Below, piece after piece: positions 33,043 through 42,604 of a stretch of 64,000 nt of DNA. The stretch is from Ardenticatenaceae bacterium (GTDB lineage Bacteria > Chloroflexota > Anaerolineae > Promineifilales > Promineifilaceae). Under the pieces are notes generated by a model, which saw only the letters and a list, made by a program, of their open reading frames with translations, was not told where the DNA came from and did not search any database. A program made the translations under genes and the position numbers. How positions within the stretch are numbered: position 1 is the stretch's first letter; each line of letters opens with the position of its first letter. The stretch spans positions 60,933 to 124,932 of the forward strand of contig JACKBV010000012.1 in the NCBI GenBank assembly GCA_020634315.1, written 5' to 3'.

Positions 33043-34779
33043 TTATTGCTCGCTGGCAACCAGTTCCGGCCAAATGTTGATGGCGCTGAGAACGGCCGTT
33101 GCCGCTGTCTGCCCCAAGCCGCACAGTGAGGTTTTCGTCATGGCAAAGCCAATATCTTGCAGCGCAGCTTCGTCACCGGGGCGTGGGCCGCCATTGTGGG
33201 CAATGCGCTCTAAAATTTCGAGTTGGCGCTGTGTGCCAAGCTGACAGGGGAAACATTTGCCGCAGCTTTCGTGGGCGAAAAAGTGACCGAGTTGGTACAG
33301 GGCATGGCGTAAATCGGCCGTTTCATCGAATACCATAATCACCCCAGAGCCGAGGGGGAAGTTATTTGCTTTGGCTGACTCATAACTGAGCGGGACATCC
33401 AGCTTATCCGGCGGCAAAAAGACTCCGGCGGCACCACCCATCAACACCGCCTGAATCGCCTTGCCATCGGGGACGCCTCCGGCCATCGCAATTAACTCGC
33501 GAATGGTGAGGCCAAAGGGGAGTTCGTACACACCGGGGCGAACCACGTGACCGCTGAGGCAAAACCATTTTGTGCCAGGGGATTCGGCCGTGCCTAATTT
33601 CAGCCATTCATCCAGACCAATGGAGAGAACGGACATGGCCGCGGCCAATGTTTCCACGTTGTTGATGGCAGTGGGCTGCTGGAAGAGGCCATGTGTCGTG
33701 GGAAATGGGGGTTTGATGCGCGGGAAGCCGCGTTTGCCTTCAATGGCCTCGAATAAGGCTGTTTCTTCGCCGCAAATGTAGGCTCCGGCGCCGAGGCGCA
33801 CCTCAATGTCAAAGTTGAAGCCTTCTTTGCCCAAAATGTTTTGTCCCAGGTAGCCAGCTCTACGGGCCAGGTTAACGGCCGTTACCAGCCGCCGATACCC
33901 CCGCGGATACTCCCCACGAATAAAAATCCAGCCATTCTCCACGCCAATCGCATATGCGGCAATCGTCATCGCCTCCACCAGGCTGAATGGATCTTCCTCC
34001 AGCAAGCCGCGATCCTTAAATGTGCCCGGCTCACTTTCGTCCGCATTGGCAATGAGGTGTTTTTGCGCAGGCGTGCCAGGGGCACTGCGCGTGTATCGCC
34101 ACTTCAGCCCCGTGGGAAACATCGCCCCGCCCCGCCCCAAAATTTTGCTCGCTTCAAGCGTCGTAATGATTTCTTCCGGCGTCTGCGCCAGCGCTTTACG
34201 CAGCGTGGCATAACCACCGTGCTGCTCATAATCGTTGAGACTCCAGGGAATCACTTTGCCAGCGCGTGCTAATTTCAGCAGCGGCCCGCCATATTTTTGG
34301 ATGCGCGGCTCCGGATGTGCCCCGACCAAGAAATTGTTCACGTCGTCGGGTGTCAGATGGCCGGCAGGTTCATCGTTGCGCAAAGCGTTGGGGCCATGTT
34401 CGCACATGCCCAGGCAAGGCACACGCTCATAAGTGACACTACCATTGGGGCTGGTTTGGCCGCTTTGCAGCCCCAACCGCGTTTCCAGAGCTTCGATGAA
34501 ATCTGCGGAACCCGCCAGGCGGCAGGCCATGTCATCACAAACGCGAATGACACGTTTTGCCGTCGGTTCGTTATAGAACATGGTGTAAAACTCTACGACG
34601 CCATGTATATCGGCCAGGGGCACGCGCAGTGTACGGCTGATGGCTTCCTGCACAGGGCGGGGCAGCCAACCATAAAGAGCTTGGGCATCATGGAGAAAGG
34701 GGAGGAGGGCGTCACGGGAACGGCCGTTATACTGTGCCAACAGTGGTTCAAGCAAAGTCAAGTCTACAGAAGTCGTCAC
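33043..34779 (-). CDS. NuoE-NuoF fusion, NADH-binding subunit of formate dehydrogenase
   Basis: 578 residues, GTG start with GAGGTAA upstream. Residues about 1-150 form the NuoE thioredoxin-like [2Fe-2S] domain with Cys81, Cys86, Cys122 and Cys126 (CLGMCEHGP). Residues about 165-578 form NuoF: GRGGAMFPTGLKW, NADESEPGTFKDR (NADH/FMN binding) and GAGAYICGEETALFEAIEGK. The [4Fe-4S] motif CGKCFPC lies near 503-509. The fused order is common in bidirectional and NAD-linked formate dehydrogenases. It is first in the operon. Complex I subunits are absent here, which supports a soluble complex. Confidence 0.92.
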   Translation of the reverse strand: MTTSVDLTLLEPLLAQYNGRSRDALLPFLHDAQALYGWLPRPVQEAISRTLRVPLADIHGVVEFYTMFYNEPTAKRVIRVCDDMACRLAGSADFIEALETRLGLQSGQTSPNGSVTYERVPCLGMCEHGPNALRNDEPAGHLTPDDVNNFLVGAHPEPRIQKYGGPLLKLARAGKVIPWSLNDYEQHGGYATLRKALAQTPEEIITTLEASKILGRGGAMFPTGLKWRYTRSAPGTPAQKHLIANADESEPGTFKDRGLLEEDPFSLVEAMTIAAYAIGVENGWIFIRGEYPRGYRRLVTAVNLARRAGYLGQNILGKEGFNFDIEVRLGAGAYICGEETALFEAIEGKRGFPRIKPPFPTTHGLFQQPTAINNVETLAAAMSVLSIGLDEWLKLGTAESPGTKWFCLSGHVVRPGVYELPFGLTIRELIAMAGGVPDGKAIQAVLMGGAAGVFLPPDKLDVPLSYESAKANNFPLGSGVIMVFDETADLRHALYQLGHFFAHESCGKCFPCQLGTQRQLEILERIAHNGGPRPGDEAALQDIGFAMTKTSLCGLGQTAATAVLSAINIWPELVASEQ

Positions 34780-34991
34780 GGTATTACCTCATATTCATGG
34801 GGAAAAGATCGCCTACCGCCCGCCAACCATCAGCAAGATTGCCTATCAGTCATGCGGGCAACTCCATTCTAAGACAAAACATCTAAAAATCAAACGGCTG
34901 CATCGGGCACATTCAACAATGCGGCAGCATGTGAAGCCAATAGTACCATTTTGATAAGAATAGCTTGCCCAATAAGTACAGATACTTGAAA
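34780..34991. other. Divergent intergenic region between fdh operon and JAMM gene
   Basis: 212 bases between divergent genes, so it should hold both promoters. No clear -35/-10 pair was identified by eye. Confidence 0.4.
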
Positions 34992-35444
34992 ATGGGAGTT
35001 ATGCACAACAAAAAGATGATTGCTTGTATACAAATACCGCATTCCATCTATCAAATGATGTTGGCTCATTTACAAGTGACGTATCCACAAGAAGGTTGCG
35101 GCTTATTGGGAGGGCACATAGAACAGGGCAGCAAAGTGGCACACGTTACCCACCTCTATGTCATCGAAAACCACTTGCACAGCCCAACCGCTTATGAAAT
35201 GGCTCCCACGCAACAGCTACAAGCCATGCTTGATTTGGAAGCGCAAGGCAGCGACACAATTGCCGCTTATCATTCTCATCCCCAAGGGCAATCCGTTCCA
35301 TCAGAGACGGACATCGCCCAGGCTTATTACCCGGAACTGGTCCACCTCATTGTTTCATTGCAGCAGCGCGATCAACCCATTGTTCGGGCTTTCCACATTC
35401 TCAATAAAAACGTAGAGGAAATAGCGTTAAACATCACAACTTGA
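34992..35444 (+). CDS. JAMM/MPN+ metallopeptidase
   Basis: 150 residues from the ATG at 34992; a second ATG at 35001 is equally possible. The JAMM zinc site is complete: Glu in YPQEGCGLLGG, and HSHPQGQSVPSETD matching HxHx7SxxD. Bacterial members cleave ubiquitin-like, sulfur-carrier or polyketide-type substrates; no partner gene is beside it. It is the first plus-strand gene after the fdh operon. Confidence 0.88.
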   Translation: MGVMHNKKMIACIQIPHSIYQMMLAHLQVTYPQEGCGLLGGHIEQGSKVAHVTHLYVIENHLHSPTAYEMAPTQQLQAMLDLEAQGSDTIAAYHSHPQGQSVPSETDIAQAYYPELVHLIVSLQQRDQPIVRAFHILNKNVEEIALNITT

Positions 35445-35584
35445 TTAATTTAGACAACAAGTCGAGAAACGATTTTTCAAAAACTGTGTTTTAGTTAGTG
35501 CCTCAGTAAAAAAATGGGCTTGGATCTATGGCCGCTGAGGACACAAACAATAAACCGTAAATTTTGGAGCTTGCAGAGGAGGAT

Positions 35585-36265
35585 ATGGTGAATATTGTTT
35601 ACTTTATCATTGCTGGGTTGATTGGCTACATTTGTGGCGCAGTGCCTTTTGGCTATCTGTATGTCAAAGCGGTAAAAGGCATTAACATTTTGGATTATGG
35701 CAGCGGCCGTACCGGTGGCACCAATTCGTTACGCGCAGCAGGCTGGAAAGTCGGCACGCTTACCGGTTTGAGCGATGTTTTCAAAGGGTTTATGGGTGTC
35801 ACCCTGACCCGTTGGGCCTTGAGCGGGACGGTTAATGCAGATTTGCTGCCCTGGATATTAGGCGTAGCTGGTGTGATGTCTGTCGTTGGTCACAACTGGT
35901 CGGTCTTTTTGAACTGGCGTGGCGGCGCAGGCACTGGCCCCAACGTCGGTTGGGCAACGGCACTGTGGTGGCCGATGTTCCCGATTGCCCTGGTTGTAAT
36001 GGTGCTCATGCTGGTTGGGGTTGGCATGGCCTCGGTCGCTTCCTTAACGATGGCGGCCATTATTCCCATCACGTTTGGCATTCTCTATATTGCTGGCGTC
36101 ACCGGGTACAGCGGCACAATTGCCTATCTGGTGTGTGGCGTCGCTGCCGCCAGCTTTGTCACCTGGGCACTGCGTCCCAATATTAAGCGCCTGATTGAAG
36201 GCAATGAACGTGTGGTTGGGCCGCGTGCCAAGCGGAAGCAGCAGGTTAATAACGCGCAAAGTTAA
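35585..36265 (+). CDS. plsY: Glycerol-3-phosphate acyltransferase PlsY
   Basis: 226 residues from the ATG at 35585, with a strong AGAGGAGG site; an upstream TTG at 35564 is rejected. Membrane enzyme that transfers acyl from acyl-phosphate to glycerol-3-phosphate. Five to six hydrophobic helices are visible. PlsY motifs are present in variant form: GAVPFGYL, GSGRTGGTNSLRAAGW (usual GSGNIGATN) and GHNWSVFLNWRGGAGTGPNV (usual GGKGVAT). PlsX, which makes the acyl-phosphate, is encoded at 53458-54450. The altered motif residues are worth noting, but the fold assignment is secure. Confidence 0.85.
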   Translation: MVNIVYFIIAGLIGYICGAVPFGYLYVKAVKGINILDYGSGRTGGTNSLRAAGWKVGTLTGLSDVFKGFMGVTLTRWALSGTVNADLLPWILGVAGVMSVVGHNWSVFLNWRGGAGTGPNVGWATALWWPMFPIALVVMVLMLVGVGMASVASLTMAAIIPITFGILYIAGVTGYSGTIAYLVCGVAAASFVTWALRPNIKRLIEGNERVVGPRAKRKQQVNNAQS

Positions 36266-36341
36266 CGGCCGTTAACGGTAATCGATAAACGGGTAAACGG
36301 TAATCGGTGACTCACCGACCACCATTTACCCGTTTATTATT
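36262..36341. repeat. Inverted GGTAATCG / TTTACCCGTTTA repeat cluster
   Basis: AACGGCCGTTAACGG followed by GGTAAACGGTAATCGGTG and a complementary CACCGACCACCATTTACC. It lies between convergent plsY and the SBP gene and may terminate both. Confidence 0.75.
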
Positions 36342-38750
36342 TCACTCTTTCGTCAGGGTGTCATAGTGCATGAGACCCAACGCATCAATCGCCACCCCAC
36401 CAATTTTTGCTAAAGAAAGTGCATAGCGAGGTTCTTGGGTTAACTCCAAGGTTGGATAATCTTGTGCCCATAATGTCTGCACCTGCTGATAAATAGTCAA
36501 ACGCTCTGCCGTATCGGTAGCGGCGGCAGCAGCCTCCATCAGATCATCCATGGCATCACTGGTGTAATTGGAACAAAAGCCACGATCTGTGTTTTGCACA
36601 AAAAAGTCAGTCCAACTGGAGGCATCCAGGTAATTGGTTGGCGAACCAGGGGAAGGCCATCCTACCAAATAAGCGGGATACGCACAGCTGAAAATTTGCG
36701 TCTGGAAGATTTCCCAGGGCGCACCCTCTAGTGACACCTGGAATACGCCGGTCTCTTCAAGCTGGGCTTTGATGGCGTTGGCATAGGCTTCTTCGAGTTG
36801 GGTGTAACGGCCGTCATTGAGATACCAGATTGTGATCGGCAATGGCTGTGTCTGGCTGTACCCCACTTCTAACAGCAAAGCGCGTGCCTGCGCAAGATTA
36901 CGCTCCGGGAAAACGTCAACGTGGCCGGGAATCGTATCGGGGACAGGGCTGTAAAGTGGGTGACGGCTGCCATTAAACAACTGCGCCAGCGCCTCGCGAT
37001 CAAGGGCATAGGCAGCAGCTTCGCGCACCTTGCGGCTGTCCCAGGGCGCGGTGGCCTGGTCGAAAATGAGGTAGCTCTTGAAAATGTCGGGGCCAGCCCA
37101 GGCGGTGAAGTCGGAACGGCCGTCTCCATCCGCATCTGTACTTTGCAAGCTCACATAATCAGCATAAGGCAGCCCCGTCCAGGCCAAATCAACCGAGCGG
37201 AAATCGGCAAGCGAACGGCGCAGCGAGTCGGCATCGGCATAAAAGCGAAGCTGAATATTGGCAAAGACAGGGGCAGCGCCCGGCCAATCAGGATTCACCT
37301 GCAAATTCATGCGGTCGCCCGGTTCCCAGCCGGTAATGAGATACGGGCCAATGCCGCCACATGTGCTGAGCGGGTCAAACACCTCGGCAAAACATTCATT
37401 GCTAATGGGAAAATAAGGCGGCGTTGCCAGAACGCTTACAAAATGACCGGCCGGTTCTTGCAAAGTAATTTGCACGGTATAGCGATCAATCACAGCGACA
37501 GCATCGGCATCGGCGAAATTGTCCTCATCTTCGTCTTTGAGGTAGGTATTGATGAGGTAACTGCCGCTGCCGACAACAGACGCACGGTCAATCGACCATT
37601 TCACATCGTCTGCCGTAAATTCGCCGCCATCGGGGAAACGCAAACCGGTGCGCAGACGAATGGTGTAGACCAACCCATCTGCGGAAACTGTGGGGAAATC
37701 GAGCGCCAGCGCTGGCGTCAACTGGTTATCTGCGGTAAATCGGTAAAGGCCGCTCATGGTGTTTTGCATGACTTCCCAACGTACCAGGCCGGGTGCGCCG
37801 GCCGGATCCATGTCCGTTAAATCGCCAACCATGCCGATTACCAGCTCAGAATCTGGTGTGCCGACGCGTGATTCGCCAACGTCGATATGGGTCACGTCGG
37901 GGACTAACCAGGCAGTAACGGCATCGGTAACGGCCGTTCCCTCGCGAACCTGGGCCACAGCCTCATTCAGCCGCGCCAACAAATCCTCGTTGGCCGCCGC
38001 CACCGCCAGACCATACGCCTTGCTGCTCAGCCACGCATCCTGACCATCCCCGCCCACAATCTTAAGTTGCTCCGGGTAGGTCGTGGTAAATTGCGCCGCA
38101 CTGTAATGATCCATCACAATGCCATCAATCATTTCATTGACCAACGCTTCCACCGCCGTTGTCAAATCATCATAGACATGCAAATTGGCGTCCGAAATGC
38201 CCAACACCGCACGCGCCGCCTCAGCCCCACTGCTGTGCGCCAAAACCCCGACAACCATATCCGGTTGAACATCGGTAAGGTTTTGCAGGTCTCGTTCATC
38301 AGCAAGCACCACCAACACCTGCCCAATTTCCAGGTAGGGGTCGGTGTAGACAACGCCATCCACCGGCACATCGGGGATAACAGAAGTAGACATAACAGCA
38401 TCGAAATCTTTACCAATGCTGTTCAACGCGCCCGCGTAAGGGGTGACGACAAATTCATATTGCAGGTCGGCGGCGGCCGCAATGGACGCCAGCATATCGG
38501 CCAGCAAGCCAGTGACTTCGCCAAATGGGTTAAACACGGTAAACGGTTCATTCGGCGCGTCAGTGGCGACAACGATAAAGTTGGGGTCGTCGGCAAAACT
38601 AGCTGAACTGGCAGTCGTCGGCACGGCCGAACGTGTGGGCGTGGGCGGAATGGGGGTAACGGCCGTTTCGCCGCCATCATCCGCACACGCCGCCAACCAA
38701 ACCAAACAAAGCGCCAGGCAGCCCAGCCCAAATAATTTCATCCGCTTCAT
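36342..38750 (-). CDS. Lipoprotein with two fused substrate-binding domains (SBP family 3 plus family 5)
   Basis: 802 residues, ATG at 38750 with AAGGA upstream. Lipobox LAAC places the acylated Cys at 22. Residues about 55-300 form an amino-acid-type SBP_bac_3 domain (PNFIVVATDAPNEPFTVFNP, then DLQNLTDVQPDMVVGVLAHS). Residues about 320-800 form an oligopeptide-type SBP_bac_5 domain (LYRFTADNQLTPALALDF, DGLVYTIRLRTGLRFPDGGE, ADDVKWSIDRASVVG). Normal proteins of each family are separate. No permease or ATPase gene adjoins. It might feed a remote transporter, or sense two ligands. Confidence 0.85.
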   Translation of the reverse strand: MKRMKLFGLGCLALCLVWLAACADDGGETAVTPIPPTPTRSAVPTTASSASFADDPNFIVVATDAPNEPFTVFNPFGEVTGLLADMLASIAAAADLQYEFVVTPYAGALNSIGKDFDAVMSTSVIPDVPVDGVVYTDPYLEIGQVLVVLADERDLQNLTDVQPDMVVGVLAHSSGAEAARAVLGISDANLHVYDDLTTAVEALVNEMIDGIVMDHYSAAQFTTTYPEQLKIVGGDGQDAWLSSKAYGLAVAAANEDLLARLNEAVAQVREGTAVTDAVTAWLVPDVTHIDVGESRVGTPDSELVIGMVGDLTDMDPAGAPGLVRWEVMQNTMSGLYRFTADNQLTPALALDFPTVSADGLVYTIRLRTGLRFPDGGEFTADDVKWSIDRASVVGSGSYLINTYLKDEDEDNFADADAVAVIDRYTVQITLQEPAGHFVSVLATPPYFPISNECFAEVFDPLSTCGGIGPYLITGWEPGDRMNLQVNPDWPGAAPVFANIQLRFYADADSLRRSLADFRSVDLAWTGLPYADYVSLQSTDADGDGRSDFTAWAGPDIFKSYLIFDQATAPWDSRKVREAAAYALDREALAQLFNGSRHPLYSPVPDTIPGHVDVFPERNLAQARALLLEVGYSQTQPLPITIWYLNDGRYTQLEEAYANAIKAQLEETGVFQVSLEGAPWEIFQTQIFSCAYPAYLVGWPSPGSPTNYLDASSWTDFFVQNTDRGFCSNYTSDAMDDLMEAAAAATDTAERLTIYQQVQTLWAQDYPTLELTQEPRYALSLAKIGGVAIDALGLMHYDTLTKE

Positions 38751-38858
38751 ACAACAATCCTTAGCCTCTAGGAGAGGATAACCCTCATAGAGGTATATTT
38801 TCTCTGGAGTATAACAAGGGGGGATAGCGTGGCAAGCGAGATAAGCCGCAGATTAGTG

Positions 38859-40157
38859 TCAGGGCGTGGTGGCATGCCAGACAACAGCAGGAGGCCAACC
38901 GCTCTCCTCAGATTCCCAATCCACCAACTGCAACACAGCCAGGCTGGAGCGTGCGGCACAATCTCCATTTTCCTGGCAGGTCAAAGTGCCGGTCAACGCC
39001 TCATAGTTTTGCGTGCCAGCGACAGCGTCGAGCAAGGCCTGGCGACCAATTAAGAGCGAGTTATCGTTGCTGAGTTGGGCAACGGCCGTTATCTGATCCA
39101 GCAGCAAGTTAGCGGCATCATAGGCATAAGCGGCAAAAGGCGTCGTCGGCAACACCCCGTAGCGATCCGCCCAGCGCTGCAAAAATAGATCATAAGCGGT
39201 GCTGCTGACCGCCGCAGCAGAAAGATAAGTGCTGTCGGCACCGGTGCCAATACTGCGTGCAAAACTTTCCAGCAGCAGCGTATCTGTGCCCAACAAGGGC
39301 ACTTCAGTTAATGTCTCTTGTTCATGCACCTGAACCACAAAATAAGCGGCTTCTGGCTCAAACAAGGGCATGTAAACGACATCGGGGGCTGTGCGCAAGA
39401 GTAAATCCAACTTTTCGGCAATATCCACCTGCCCCGGCGACAAAACGCCTTCATACAAAATAACCCCGCCAGCGGTTGTGAAATGATCGGTAAAGGTGGC
39501 CGCCAAATCGATGGAGTAGGCGGTGGTGTCGCGTATGATCGCCGCCGTGCGTGCGCCTAGCGTGGTAAAGGCGAACTCGGCCATTAAGTCAGCTTGCAGG
39601 CGATTGTTGTAGGCGACGCGGAAGAAGGTGGGGGAAACGGCCGTTTCCGTCAAACGTGGTGCCGTATTAGCGGGCGAAACCATCACCATGCCCCGCTCTG
39701 CCAGCAAGGGGATAGCCGCCGCCGCCGATTCTGAGCAAACGGTTCCCAACACACCCGCGATCCGTCCATCAGCCAAAATTTCTCGCGCCGACGCGGCACC
39801 GCCACTTTCCTGACAGCCGCCATCAAACGGCACCAACTCCAACCGATGCCCCAACAGCTCATTGTCTCGATCCGCTAACGCCATAAGCAGCCCATTTTGC
39901 ACCTCGGCGCTGAGCGCCGCCGCCCGCCCGCTTTGATCCAACAATGCCGCCACGAGCAGCGGGTCGTCAGGTCGTATTTCCACACACCCCAACGGATCGG
40001 TGCATTCCAGCGCCGGATCGACACAGGCTGTAAGGAGAAGCAAAAACAAGACAAGGAGACTGGAGACGGTGCCGTAAACCGTAAACCGTGCGCCAGAGAA
40101 CAGATAACGACGCACAGAATACGGAATACGGAATACGGAATACAACTTAAACAACAT
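38859..40157 (-). CDS. Branched-chain amino-acid-type ABC substrate-binding lipoprotein (orphan)
   Basis: 432 residues from the ATG at 40157. Lipobox LTAC, Cys45. The n-region is long because it is coded by a GGAATAC-type repeat (reads VFRIPYSVRRYLF). Mature part: ALECTDPLGCVEIRPDDPLL, then the Leu/Ile/Val-binding fold with GVLGTVCSESAAAAIPLLAE and MVSPANTAPRLTETAV. It is a clear paralogue of the liv binding protein at 48488-49684 (ALECEDALGCVEVAPDDP). It overlaps the oxidase stop by 11 bases. No permease is adjacent, so it may share the liv transporter. Confidence 0.87.
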   Translation of the reverse strand: MLFKLYSVFRIPYSVRRYLFSGARFTVYGTVSSLLVLFLLLLTACVDPALECTDPLGCVEIRPDDPLLVAALLDQSGRAAALSAEVQNGLLMALADRDNELLGHRLELVPFDGGCQESGGAASAREILADGRIAGVLGTVCSESAAAAIPLLAERGMVMVSPANTAPRLTETAVSPTFFRVAYNNRLQADLMAEFAFTTLGARTAAIIRDTTAYSIDLAATFTDHFTTAGGVILYEGVLSPGQVDIAEKLDLLLRTAPDVVYMPLFEPEAAYFVVQVHEQETLTEVPLLGTDTLLLESFARSIGTGADSTYLSAAAVSSTAYDLFLQRWADRYGVLPTTPFAAYAYDAANLLLDQITAVAQLSNDNSLLIGRQALLDAVAGTQNYEALTGTLTCQENGDCAARSSLAVLQLVDWESEESGWPPAVVWHATTP

Positions 40158-41298
40158 TGTATTCGTGAATGAGCCGGTTTTCGCCAAAACGGGCCAGGTC
40201 AAGCATGGAAACATCGACAGCGGCAGCATGACCATCGAGAACAATCTCGCTCATCAATTGGCCGGAAATGGGGCCATGCATAAACCCATGCCCGGAGAAA
40301 CCGCCGCAAATGTAAAACCCGGCCAGCGGTGTTGCCCCATAAATGGGATGTGCGTCGGGAGTAACTTCGTACAATCCGGCCCAATGGGAAAGCAGCCCTG
40401 CCTGTTCAAGAAGCGGGAGGCGGGCAACGGCCGTTTCCACATTCACCATCTCCCATTCCGCATCCACCCGTTGGTCAAAACCGGGCTGCTCATTGGGGTT
40501 AGACATGCCAATCAACAGCCCTTCCCCCTCACGATGAAAATAAAGCGACTGCGCAAAATCAATGACAAACGGAAAATCAGCCGAAATTTGGGGCAGCGGC
40601 GTCGTTGTAAACATCTGGCGGCGAATTGGCGTGATGGGAATCGTCACACCGGCCAATTGTCCCACCTGCCCCGCCCAAGGGCCAGCCGCATTGATGACGA
40701 CGGGGGCATGGATAGTGCCCTGGTTGGTGACAACGCCGGTGACACGGCCGTTTGTGGTGAGAATATCGGAAACGGCCGTGTTCGTTACGGCACGCGCACC
40801 CAACCGCTGCGCCGCGCCAATGTACCCCATCACCACCCCGTTGGGGTCCACCAGGCCATCCTTTGCATGAAACGTCCCCGCAAGCACATCATCCAGGCGC
40901 ATTTGCGGCAGGCGGCGGCGAATCTCATCCCCGTCCAGCCATTCCGTTTGCACACCCAGGCGGTGCTGCAACGCCACGTTATGCCGGAATTTCTCCAGGT
41001 CACGTTCATGGGTCAGCAAAAAGAGGTAGCCCGTTTGCCGGTAATCAATGGGCTGCCCAATTTCCTGCTCAAAGCGCTCCAGCATGGGCAAACTTGCCAG
41101 CGACAGGCGCACATTGACCTCGGTAGCAAACTGATAACGCACGCCTCCGGCACAACGCCCCGTTGCGCCCGTGCCAAAAAACTCCTCTTTTTCCAACAAC
41201 AGCGCGTTCGTCACGCCACGCGCCGCCAGATGATAGAGCGTACTCGCGCCCATCACCCCCCCGCCAATAATAATGATGTCTGCTGTTTTGGGAATCAC
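40147..41298 (-). CDS. FAD-dependent DAO-family oxidoreductase (sarcosine/glycine/proline-type)
   Basis: 383 residues, GTG start at 41298 with an AAGG upstream. The N-terminal Rossmann dinucleotide fingerprint is IIIIGGGVMGASTLYHLAAR. The DAO pattern continues with GATGRCAGGVRYQFATEVNV and INAAGPWAGQVGQLAGV. The C-terminal FAD motif is FYICGGFSGHGFMHGPISGQ. The family oxidises secondary or primary amino acids to imino acids. Its neighbours, an OCD/mu-crystallin homologue and two amino-acid binding proteins, support amino- or imino-acid metabolism. Exact substrate not readable. Confidence 0.88.
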   Translation of the reverse strand: MIPKTADIIIIGGGVMGASTLYHLAARGVTNALLLEKEEFFGTGATGRCAGGVRYQFATEVNVRLSLASLPMLERFEQEIGQPIDYRQTGYLFLLTHERDLEKFRHNVALQHRLGVQTEWLDGDEIRRRLPQMRLDDVLAGTFHAKDGLVDPNGVVMGYIGAAQRLGARAVTNTAVSDILTTNGRVTGVVTNQGTIHAPVVINAAGPWAGQVGQLAGVTIPITPIRRQMFTTTPLPQISADFPFVIDFAQSLYFHREGEGLLIGMSNPNEQPGFDQRVDAEWEMVNVETAVARLPLLEQAGLLSHWAGLYEVTPDAHPIYGATPLAGFYICGGFSGHGFMHGPISGQLMSEIVLDGHAAAVDVSMLDLARFGENRLIHEYNVV

Positions 41299-41319
41299 GA
41301 TTAAACACCTTTCTTCGGA

Positions 41320-41400
41320 AATCGGTAGTCAGCAATCAGTGAACGGTAATCAGTAAGGAGTGACACCGATTACTGATTACCGAATACCGATTACTGTCCT
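41320..41400. repeat. Inverted AATCGGTAGTC / GATTACCGAATACC repeat cluster
   Basis: Words AATCGGTAGTCAGCAATCAG and ACCGATTACTGATTACCG face each other, between the OCD-like and DAO-like genes. Confidence 0.75.
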
Positions 41401-42389
41401 CACCAATTAACTTGCTGCCCTAAACCCAAGTGCCGCGCACGGGTCAGTGCCAACTGCGCGGCCATCGCATCTTGCACGGCCACGCCTACAGATTTGAAAT
41501 ATGTGATTTGCGCCGCATCTGCACGCCCCGGACGCACGCCCAGGAGCAGTTCGCCCAACTCGGCATGGATGTGATCGGCCGTAAACAGCCCGGCGTTAAT
41601 CGGCTGAATCAAGTCACCCGTTTCGGCCAGAGATGCTTCACGCGAATCGACCACGACCAGCGCCCGCGCCACCGTCGCGGCCGGGATTTCCTGCATTTGC
41701 GGCAGGTAGGAACCAACCGCATTAATATGAACGCCGGGCAGCAAATCAGCATCGGCAAACACAGGTGTCAGAGAGGTGGTGGCGGCACAAATAATGTCTG
41801 CCTGGGCGACCGCTTGCTGCGGGGAAACGGCCGTTTGCACATCCTGCGTTATCATCCCTTGCCCGGGCATCTCCGCCGCAAAAGCAGCCGCACGCTCAGG
41901 GTTGGGATCATACACCCACACCTTCTCGATGGGGCGCACGGTGCAAACAGCTTCAAGCTGTGTGCGGGCCTGCACACCCGCGCCAAAAATGGCGGCAACA
42001 TGGCTGTTCGGCCGTGCCAGCAAATCGGTTGCGGCACCAGCACCAGCCCCGGTGCGAATCGCGGTCAATGTGCCCCCTTCTAGCAAGGTTAACGGCCGTC
42101 CCGTTTCCGCCTCCAACACCAGCACCGCAGCATGAATCAACGGCAAGCCCTTGTCCACATTGTGCGGAAACACCGACACAACCTTCACCGCCAGCGCATC
42201 GCCAGCCTCGTCCTGGACAAAAGCTGGCATGAAAAGGCTAACTGCCTCATGCGGGGCAACAGGCAGCTGCGCTCGCAGCGGCATCTCCGCGCGGCCGGCC
42301 GCAAGGGCCGCATAGGCGCGTTTCATCGCCGCAATCGCTTCCGCCATAGGCAGCGCCTCCCGTACATCTTGCGCACTTAAAACCAACAT
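41400..42389 (-). CDS. Ornithine cyclodeaminase / mu-crystallin family protein
   Basis: 329 residues from the ATG at 42389, with GGAG upstream. NAD-binding motif IFGAGVQARTQLEAVCTVRP. Family segments AGRAEMPLRAQLPV, VFPHNVDKGLPLIHA and EGGTLTAIRTGAGAGAATDL. The ending NSHV...ITYFKSVGVAVQDAMAAQ is also typical. Members include ornithine cyclodeaminase, alanine dehydrogenase and ketimine reductases; the next gene is an imino-acid-forming oxidase, so ketimine reduction is plausible. First gene of the 36-42 kb minus cluster. Confidence 0.88.
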   Translation of the reverse strand: MLVLSAQDVREALPMAEAIAAMKRAYAALAAGRAEMPLRAQLPVAPHEAVSLFMPAFVQDEAGDALAVKVVSVFPHNVDKGLPLIHAAVLVLEAETGRPLTLLEGGTLTAIRTGAGAGAATDLLARPNSHVAAIFGAGVQARTQLEAVCTVRPIEKVWVYDPNPERAAAFAAEMPGQGMITQDVQTAVSPQQAVAQADIICAATTSLTPVFADADLLPGVHINAVGSYLPQMQEIPAATVARALVVVDSREASLAETGDLIQPINAGLFTADHIHAELGELLLGVRPGRADAAQITYFKSVGVAVQDAMAAQLALTRARHLGLGQQVNW

Positions 42390-42407
42390 CGTCTCGCCTC
42401 CATACAC

Positions 42408-42604
42408 ATCCCCCAGCCCTTAATGCCGCCTATTATGGCAGGGCACTGCCCTAGAATCAACCAGATACACTATCCCTCATAAAACTTGCTGCACGCGATT
42501 GCCCAGCGCCGCCATCGCCGCAAAAAACACGCGGCATCTATTGCCCCCCATCCCCCGGCGGATTTATACTATGAATTGTTTTTGTCACTCACAAGGATTA
42601 TCTA
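42408..42604. other. Intergenic region upstream of OCD-like gene
   Basis: 197 bases; nothing recognised beyond the probable OCD promoter region. Confidence 0.4.

Noticed and set aside
40165..41304. Plus-strand gene of 379 residues
   Set aside because: It is antisense to a clear DAO-family oxidase and has no recognisable domain.
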